Source: an uncultured Pelagibacteraceae bacterium (GTDB taxonomy: Bacteria; Pseudomonadota; Alphaproteobacteria; Pelagibacterales; Pelagibacteraceae). From it: 64,000 nt of DNA. This document shows, in pieces, positions 58,830 to 64,000 of the stretch (its first letter is position 1; every line of letters starts with the position of its first letter). The DNA is taken from contig CABYXR010000001.1 in the NCBI GenBank assembly GCA_902522955.1, positions 1-64,000 of the forward strand, in the 5' to 3' direction. A program made the translations under genes and the position numbers. Below the pieces are notes generated by a model. That model was not told the origin of the DNA, searched no databases, and saw only the letters and a program-made list of their open reading frames with translations.

Positions 58830-60664
58830 TGAATAGTTTAGAACAAGGAAAAAAAATAATAAAAGATAAAATACCTTTAATATCTAAAAATCCTGGTGTT
58901 TATAAAATGTTAAGTGCTTCAGGAGAAATTCTGTATATAGGAAAAGCAAAAAATATTCCTAATAGGCTAAAAAGTTACGTTACTGACTCTAATTTGCCTA
59001 TAAGAACTGAGAGAATGTTATCTCTTACTCATAATCTCGAAACTACAACTACTAATAATGAAAGCGAGGCTCTTCTTTTAGAAGCAAATTTAATTAAAAA
59101 GCATAAACCAAGATATAATATTCTTTTAAGAGATGATAAGTCATTTCCTTATATTTATATTGGTAATAAAGATAAATGGCCTCAATTAACTAAACTAAGA
59201 GGAAAAAAATCAAGATCCGGATATTATTTTGGACCCTTCGCTTCCATTGGTTCTGCGAACTGGACCATTAAAATATTGCAAAAAATTTTTCAATTAAGAG
59301 TTTGTGATGATACGGTTTTTAGAAATAGGGAAAGGCCATGTATACTCTATCAAATTAAAAGATGTTCAGCCCCTTGCGTTCAGCATATTTCAGAAAAAGA
59401 ATATCTGTCAACTGTAAACGATGCTATTGATTTTATATCTGGTAAGTCTAGAAGAATTCAAAAAAATCTTTCTAAAGAAATGGAAAAGGCAAGCAAAGAA
59501 CTTGATTACGAAAAAGCAGCGATAGCTAGAGATAGAATAAAGGCTTTGACTCAAATACAAACATCTCAAAAGATAAATCAAACTAATTTAAATGAAGCAG
59601 ATGTTATAAGCATATATAAAGAAACAGGTAAAACTTGTATTCAAGTTTTCTTTTTTAGATCTAAACAAAACTGGGGTAATCAGGCTTTTTACCCAAAACA
59701 TGATCCTGAAGATACAATTGAGGATATACTTTCTTCTTTTATATCTCAATTTTATGAAAATAAAACAATACCAGCGCTTATAATAACAAACAGTGAAGTT
59801 AGTGAAAAAAGTTTATTAGAGAAAACTTTTTCAAATAAAGAAAATAAACAAGTCTTGATAAAAAAAGCCAAATCAAAAAATGAAACAAATATTTCAAAGC
59901 TTGCAGAAAAAAACGCAAAACAAGCATTAACTCAAAAACTTATCCAGTCAGATACAAATAACAACCTAATAGAAAATTTATCAAAAAAGTTTAAACTTAA
60001 TCATAACATTGATTTAATTGAAGTATATGACAATAGTCACATACAAGGATCTGACTCTATTGGAGCCCTGATTTGTTTTGGCAATGAAGGTTTTGTCAAA
60101 AAAAGATACAGGAAATTTAATATTAAAGACGATAAAATAAAAGGCGATGATTATGGAATGATGAAAGAAGTTTTATTTAGAAGATTTTCGAAAGCTATAA
60201 AAGAGAAATCGGGATCACTTTCTTTGCCTGACCTAGTCATAATTGATGGAGGTAAAGGACAGTACTCAGTTTCTAGAGAAGTTTTAAATGAACTAGGTTT
60301 GCATGATTTACCTATTTTAGCAGTTGCAAAAGGGAAAAAAAGAAATGCTGGTGAAGAAAAAATTTACTATAAAAACGATGAATTTATTCTCAATAAAAGT
60401 GATCCGTTATTATTTTTCATTCAAAGATTAAGAGATGAAGCTCATAGATTTGCTATAAGTACTCACAGAGCAAAAAGAAAGAAAACCTTAAGTAAATCGT
60501 TACTCGATCAAATTCAAGGAATTGGTCGTCAAAGAAAAAGAGCTTTACTAAATCATTTTGGTTCAGCTAGAGCCGTGGAGTCTGCTAGTTTAGATGACTT
60601 GAAATCAGTTGAAGGAATAGAAGACAGCATCGCTAAGAAAATATATAATTACTTTCACGAATAA
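58829..60664 (+). CDS. uvrC: Excinuclease ABC subunit C
   Basis: Makes both incisions in nucleotide excision repair. N-terminal GIY-YIG nuclease ([21 protein letters not shown], ~18-38 as PGVYKML and ILYIGKAKN), RKIFQLRxC-type segment, CxxPC-like [14 protein letters not shown], central UVR motif ([16 protein letters not shown], ~224-240), an RNase H-like C-terminal nuclease ([29 protein letters not shown]) and the two HhH motifs at the end. 611 residues. Confidence 0.97.
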   Translation: MNSLEQGKKIIKDKIPLISKNPGVYKMLSASGEILYIGKAKNIPNRLKSYVTDSNLPIRTERMLSLTHNLETTTTNNESEALLLEANLIKKHKPRYNILLRDDKSFPYIYIGNKDKWPQLTKLRGKKSRSGYYFGPFASIGSANWTIKILQKIFQLRVCDDTVFRNRERPCILYQIKRCSAPCVQHISEKEYLSTVNDAIDFISGKSRRIQKNLSKEMEKASKELDYEKAAIARDRIKALTQIQTSQKINQTNLNEADVISIYKETGKTCIQVFFFRSKQNWGNQAFYPKHDPEDTIEDILSSFISQFYENKTIPALIITNSEVSEKSLLEKTFSNKENKQVLIKKAKSKNETNISKLAEKNAKQALTQKLIQSDTNNNLIENLSKKFKLNHNIDLIEVYDNSHIQGSDSIGALICFGNEGFVKKRYRKFNIKDDKIKGDDYGMMKEVLFRRFSKAIKEKSGSLSLPDLVIIDGGKGQYSVSREVLNELGLHDLPILAVAKGKKRNAGEEKIYYKNDEFILNKSDPLLFFIQRLRDEAHRFAISTHRAKRKKTLSKSLLDQIQGIGRQRKRALLNHFGSARAVESASLDDLKSVEGIEDSIAKKIYNYFHE

Positions 60665-60666
60665 AA

Positions 60667-61248
60667 ATGAAAATACCAAATATTTTAACTATAGGTAGAA
60701 TTATAATCGTTCCAATTTTTGTCCTTACTTTTTTTATCCCAGGATTTTTTGGAGACTTAATCCCTTTTTTTATATTTGTTCTAGCAAGCTTTACAGATTA
60801 TCTGGATGGTCTTTTGGCAAGGATTTTTAAAGAAGAATCAAAATTGGGTGAAATGCTTGATCCTATAGCTGATAAAATTATAGTTGCCTCAGCTCTTATA
60901 CTATTAGTTATGAATGGAACAATTAAAAATTATGAAGTGATTGCGGCTATCATTATTTTAACAAGAGAAATTCTTGTTTCAGGTTTAAGAGAATATCTTG
61001 CAAAGGGCAGTGTATATTTACAAGTAACTAGTTTAACCAAACTTAAAACACTTTTGCAGATGCTTTCAATAGCTATCCTTTTAACAGGTGAAAGTGGAAA
61101 CAAGTTAATTAATTTTCAAGACTACAACGCTCAAACTATAGGGATAATACTTTTGTGGTTATCTGCTTTTTTAACATTATATACTGGATACGATTATGTT
61201 AGAAAAGGTATCGATCATGCTATTAATGAGGATAATAAAAAAAATTAA
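60667..61248 (+). CDS. pgsA: CDP-diacylglycerol--glycerol-3-phosphate 3-phosphatidyltransferase
   Basis: A membrane enzyme of phosphatidylglycerol synthesis. The CDP-alcohol phosphotransferase signature is complete: DGLLARIFKEESKLGEMLDPIADK (Dx2GxxAR...G...D...D, ~45-68, given here as separate motifs DGLLAR and GEMLDPIADK). Several hydrophobic helices follow. 193 residues, normal length. It starts 2 bp after uvrC, the same pairing as in many proteobacteria. Confidence 0.95.
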   Translation: MKIPNILTIGRIIIVPIFVLTFFIPGFFGDLIPFFIFVLASFTDYLDGLLARIFKEESKLGEMLDPIADKIIVASALILLVMNGTIKNYEVIAAIIILTREILVSGLREYLAKGSVYLQVTSLTKLKTLLQMLSIAILLTGESGNKLINFQDYNAQTIGIILLWLSAFLTLYTGYDYVRKGIDHAINEDNKKN

Positions 61249-61991
61249 TGAGTTTAACTGATATCAATATAAGAGAAAAAGAATTTCACAACAATCTACA
61301 GTCTCAAACTAAAGGAAGATTCGAAAATATTTTCTATAAATCTCTTTATAATATTAATGAAGATTTTTTTTCTCACTTACAAAGAAATGCTAGTCAGTCA
61401 CAAATCTTGGATTTTGGTTGTGGAACAGGTCTATTTGTTGAGAGAGCTATCAAATACAAACCAAAAAAAATTGTTGGAATTGATATCTCTGAAGTTTCAA
61501 TTGATAAAGCAAAAAAAAATGCAAAAAAAATGCTATTAGATGCAGAATACTATGTAGATAATTGTGAAAAAACTAGATTTGAAAGCAATAGCTTCGATAT
61601 CGTTTACGGTACAGGAATTTTACATCATTTAGAATTTAATAAATGTTTAGATGAAATTCATAGAATATTAAAATCTAATGGAAGTTTAATATTTATAGAA
61701 CCCCTTGGCACAAATCCTATTATAAATCTCTATAGAAAATTAACTCCCAAATCAAGGTCTAAAGACGAACATCCTCTTATAAATAAAGATTTTGAATATA
61801 TTCAAAATAAATTTTTAGATACAAATATTAAATATTATGGATTTTTAACATTGATATTTTCACCTTTTTATAAATTACCAAGAGAGTCAAATTTTTTTAA
61901 ATTTTTAACTAAACTTGATCAAATTTTATTTAAATTTAAAATTTTCAGAATATTGGCTTGGTCTGTATTAATTACGGCAAAGAAAAGCTAA
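61248..61991 (+). CDS. Class I SAM-dependent methyltransferase
   Basis: 247 residues. Motif I LDFGCGTGLFVERA (~51-64), post-I acidic residue in GIDISEVSID, motif II FDIVYGTGILHHLEF (~114-128), motif III LKSNGSLIFIEPLG (~141-154). This is the Methyltransf_11-type fold. The C-terminal half (PFYKLPRESNFFKFL) is more hydrophobic and may contact a lipid or quinone substrate, but the substrate is unknown. Start ATG overlaps the pgsA stop (TAATG). It converges with ilvE, 4-bp overlap. Confidence 0.85.
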   Translation: MSLTDINIREKEFHNNLQSQTKGRFENIFYKSLYNINEDFFSHLQRNASQSQILDFGCGTGLFVERAIKYKPKKIVGIDISEVSIDKAKKNAKKMLLDAEYYVDNCEKTRFESNSFDIVYGTGILHHLEFNKCLDEIHRILKSNGSLIFIEPLGTNPIINLYRKLTPKSRSKDEHPLINKDFEYIQNKFLDTNIKYYGFLTLIFSPFYKLPRESNFFKFLTKLDQILFKFKIFRILAWSVLITAKKS

Positions 61992-62875
61992 GCGGCAGTT
62001 TTTTTTCTTACAAGAATTTGATAGCTTTCATTTAAATCAGTAATTGTATTACAAATTTTAAATTTATACTCATTGATTTCAGAAACAGGTGTGACTTCAG
62101 CTGCAGTTCCGGTAAGGAAACAGCCAACAAAGTTTCTCATTTCCTCAGGTTTGATTTTTCTTTCAATTACTTTGATTCCTTTAGATTTTGCTATCTTTAT
62201 AACTTCTCTTCTTGTAATTCCGTCAAGAAACGAGTCTGGTATAGGAGTGTGTAATTCTCCAGTTTCATTTTTAAAAAAGATATTTGCTCCAGTTGCTTCT
62301 GCGATGTTACCTTCGTGATCTAACATTAAAGAGTCGGTATACCCATTACTTTCTGCCTCGTGTTTCGAAAGAGTACAAATCATATATAACCCTGCTGCCT
62401 TAGTATCCCAAGGTATAGAGTTTGGGTTTGGTCGACGCCAAGAAGATATATTCAACCTGATGCCTTTAGATTTTAATTTTGGATCAAAATAAGAACCCCA
62501 TTCCCAAGTAGCAATGGCAATGTGAATTTTATTTTTTTGTGCCGAGATAGCCATCATCTCACTACCTCTCCAAATCACTGGTCGCACATATCCGTTTTGC
62601 ACGTTTTGAATATTTACAATTTTTTTGCAAGCATCATTAATTTCTTTTTGACTGTAAGGAACTTTTATTCCCATTCTTTTAGCAGAATAAAACAATCTTT
62701 CCGTGTGTTCCTCTAGTTTAAAAATCTCACCATCATAAACTCTTTCGCCCTCAAAAACACAACTAGCATAGTGAAGTCCGTGGTTCAAAACATGAATATT
62801 AGCTTCAGACCAATCAACAGCTTTGCCATTAAACCAAATTTTTCCAGATCTTTTATCGTAAGGTATGCTTTCCAT
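61988..62875 (-). CDS. ilvE: Branched-chain amino acid aminotransferase
   Basis: A fold-type IV PLP enzyme, the last step in Val, Leu and Ile synthesis. SGKIWFNGKAVDW at the start, NVLNHGLHYASCVFEGERVY (HGLHYA, ~31-41), the PLP lysine in DTKAAGLYMICTLSKHEA (~160), EATGANIFF (~195-203), GITRREVIKIAK and FLTGTAAEVTPV. 295 residues. The MarR-family gene diverges 78 bp upstream. Confidence 0.93.
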   Translation of the reverse strand: MESIPYDKRSGKIWFNGKAVDWSEANIHVLNHGLHYASCVFEGERVYDGEIFKLEEHTERLFYSAKRMGIKVPYSQKEINDACKKIVNIQNVQNGYVRPVIWRGSEMMAISAQKNKIHIAIATWEWGSYFDPKLKSKGIRLNISSWRRPNPNSIPWDTKAAGLYMICTLSKHEAESNGYTDSLMLDHEGNIAEATGANIFFKNETGELHTPIPDSFLDGITRREVIKIAKSKGIKVIERKIKPEEMRNFVGCFLTGTAAEVTPVSEINEYKFKICNTITDLNESYQILVRKKTAA

Positions 62876-62952
62876 TTAGATGTAAATATATAGATTTTTT
62901 TCTTACAAAAAAGTATATTTCTTAATAAGATAAGTCAATATAACTTACCATT

Positions 62953-63393
62953 ATGAAAGATTTATTATATCTCAAAGACGAACAAATTAAAGATTTTATT
63001 CAGCTTTTATCATATGCTTATCGAGAAACTTTTGCTGATCCGAAACAGATTTTAGCAAAAAGATATTTTGGTCCAGCGCATTTGCGATCTTTAAATCTTA
63101 TAGAAAGAAATCCAGGTATTAGTTTTGGGGAACTAATGTTCAAACTTAAAGTTACTAAACAAAGCTTAAATAGAGTTTTAAGAGATCTTATCAAATCTAA
63201 AATGATCAAACAAATTAAGGATGAGCATGATACAAGAAAAAAAAATTTATTTTTAGATAAAGAGGGTAAAGTGTTTTTTCAAACCGTTTATAATACACAA
63301 AAAAAAAGGATATTTAATGCTCTTAAAAATTCTAATGCTGACTCAGTTATTAAGTTTAAAGAAGTTTTAAAAAAAATCGTAGATGGAAAATAA
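62953..63393 (+). CDS. petP: MarR-family transcriptional regulator, PetP-like
   Basis: A 146-residue winged-helix protein: FGPAHLRSLNLIERNPGISFGELMFKLKVTKQSLNRVLRDLIKSKMIKQ forms the DNA-binding unit (about 35-82), followed by the wing KDEHDTRKKNLFLDKEGK typical of MarR. It overlaps the following response-regulator gene by 11 bp. A MarR/OmpR pair of this kind is known in alphaproteobacteria as petP-petR, linked to cytochrome bc1 gene expression in Rhodobacter. The name is given on that context and is tentative. Confidence 0.78.
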   Translation: MKDLLYLKDEQIKDFIQLLSYAYRETFADPKQILAKRYFGPAHLRSLNLIERNPGISFGELMFKLKVTKQSLNRVLRDLIKSKMIKQIKDEHDTRKKNLFLDKEGKVFFQTVYNTQKKRIFNALKNSNADSVIKFKEVLKKIVDGK

Positions 63394-64000
63394 TAAAACT
63401 CATATTCTTATTGTAGATGATGATAATAGAATCAGAAGCTTGTTAAAAGAATATTTAATTGAAAATAATTATTTAGTGTCAACTTCAGAGAACGCTGAAA
63501 ATGCAAAAAAAAAACTCTCGGTATTTAAATTTGATTTAATTGTTTTAGATGTAATGATGCCAGGTCAAAATGGTTATGATTTTACAAAAGAAATTAAAAG
63601 AAAAATAAAGATTCCTATTATTTTGTTGACTGCCAAAGGCGAAACAGATGATAGAGTTAAAGGTCTTGAGTTAGGAGCAGATGATTACATCGGTAAACCT
63701 TTTGAACCTAAAGAATTATTACTTAGAATAAAAAATTTAATAAAAAGAAATTTTAAGATTGATCCAAATAAAATACATTATGTAGGCAATGCTCAAATTG
63801 ATTTGAATAAGATGAATATACTACTTGATGGAAAAAATAAAAAAATCAATGTTTCAGAAAAAAAAGTTTTGATAGAAATGTTAACAAACCCAGGAAAAAC
63901 GTATTCAAGAGAAGAAATTGGAAAAATATCTGGTATAAATCAAGAGAGATCGATTGATGTTATGATTACAAGATTAAGATTAAAAATTGAAAAAAATCCA
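63383..64000 (+). CDS. petR: OmpR-family response regulator, PetR-like, cut by window end
   Basis: The frame opens at ATG 63383 and stays open for 206 codons to the last base of the window. The receiver domain has the acidic pocket VDDDN (residues 11-15), phospho-acceptor D56 in VLDVMMPG, a Thr in LLTAK and the conserved Lys in IGKPFEP. From about residue 130 a winged-helix output domain begins (NVSEKKVLIEML...GKTYSREEI...RSIDVMITRLRLKIE), as in OmpR/PhoB proteins. The adjacent MarR-type gene suggests PetR. The C-terminal end is missing. Confidence 0.85.
   Translation, partial: MENNKTHILIVDDDNRIRSLLKEYLIENNYLVSTSENAENAKKKLSVFKFDLIVLDVMMPGQNGYDFTKEIKRKIKIPIILLTAKGETDDRVKGLELGADDYIGKPFEPKELLLRIKNLIKRNFKIDPNKIHYVGNAQIDLNKMNILLDGKNKKINVSEKKVLIEMLTNPGKTYSREEIGKISGINQERSIDVMITRLRLKIEKNP

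Overview
The window is a compact, very AT-rich stretch of an alphaproteobacterial chromosome, most likely from a SAR11/Pelagibacterales-like marine lineage. The evidence is a permuted two-piece tmRNA gene, very short or overlapping gene junctions, thyX as the thymidylate synthase, an alphaproteobacterial type DnaG, an ELM1-family protein and a petP/petR-like regulator pair. The lineage is an inference, since no similarity search was possible.

Positions 1-8189 are the accessory part. Divergent from thyX lies a permuted ssrA (about 1415-1649). Its last ~25 nt are repeated five more times in the same orientation (starts near 1627, 1886, 3301, 3710, 4361 and 4711). Each interval between repeats holds exactly one gene that nearly fills it: a 75-aa membrane protein, a PD-(D/E)XK-like protein, a DUF2784-like membrane protein, a GIY-YIG protein and a 101-aa orphan. 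Genes lie in both orientations and no integrase is present. This looks like an integron-like array of single-gene cassettes built on the tmRNA 3' end, and it is the most interesting thing in the window. After the last, degenerate repeat come selO, two methyltransferases, a MazG-like gene and an overlooked 27-aa membrane peptide.

Positions 8243-17700 hold fumC, an AsmA-like protein, a UvrD/PcrA helicase, an M24 aminopeptidase, ligA and bamD. Positions 17735-36165 are one continuous minus-strand division and cell-wall (dcw) cluster in the transcribed order mraZ-ftsZ-rsmH-ftsL-ftsI-murEF(fused)-mraY-murD-ftsW-murG-murC-murB-ddl-ftsQ-ftsA-lpxC-bamD-ligA. Three points are unusual: ftsZ sits next to mraZ rather than after ftsA, murE and murF are one gene, and FtsA has lost its recognisable nucleotide-binding motif. 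Three 10-bp-spaced TGGGA boxes upstream of mraZ are a textbook MraZ operator. RNase P RNA (36333-36691) is divergent from mraZ.

Positions 36708-46255 hold an AmpD-type amidase, mlaA-mlaC, a two-gene restriction-modification candidate (a methylase fused to a specificity domain, plus an HNH nuclease starting 7 nt after a tRNA with a CAT anticodon), and rpoD-dnaG-yqeY. Positions 46380-64000 are mostly housekeeping: carAB, a 2OG-Fe oxygenase, an ELM1-family protein, trxB, an ADP-ribosylglycohydrolase-like protein, aspC, uvrB, a FolM-like reductase with folB, uvrC, pgsA, a methyltransferase, ilvE, and a MarR/response-regulator pair cut by the window end.
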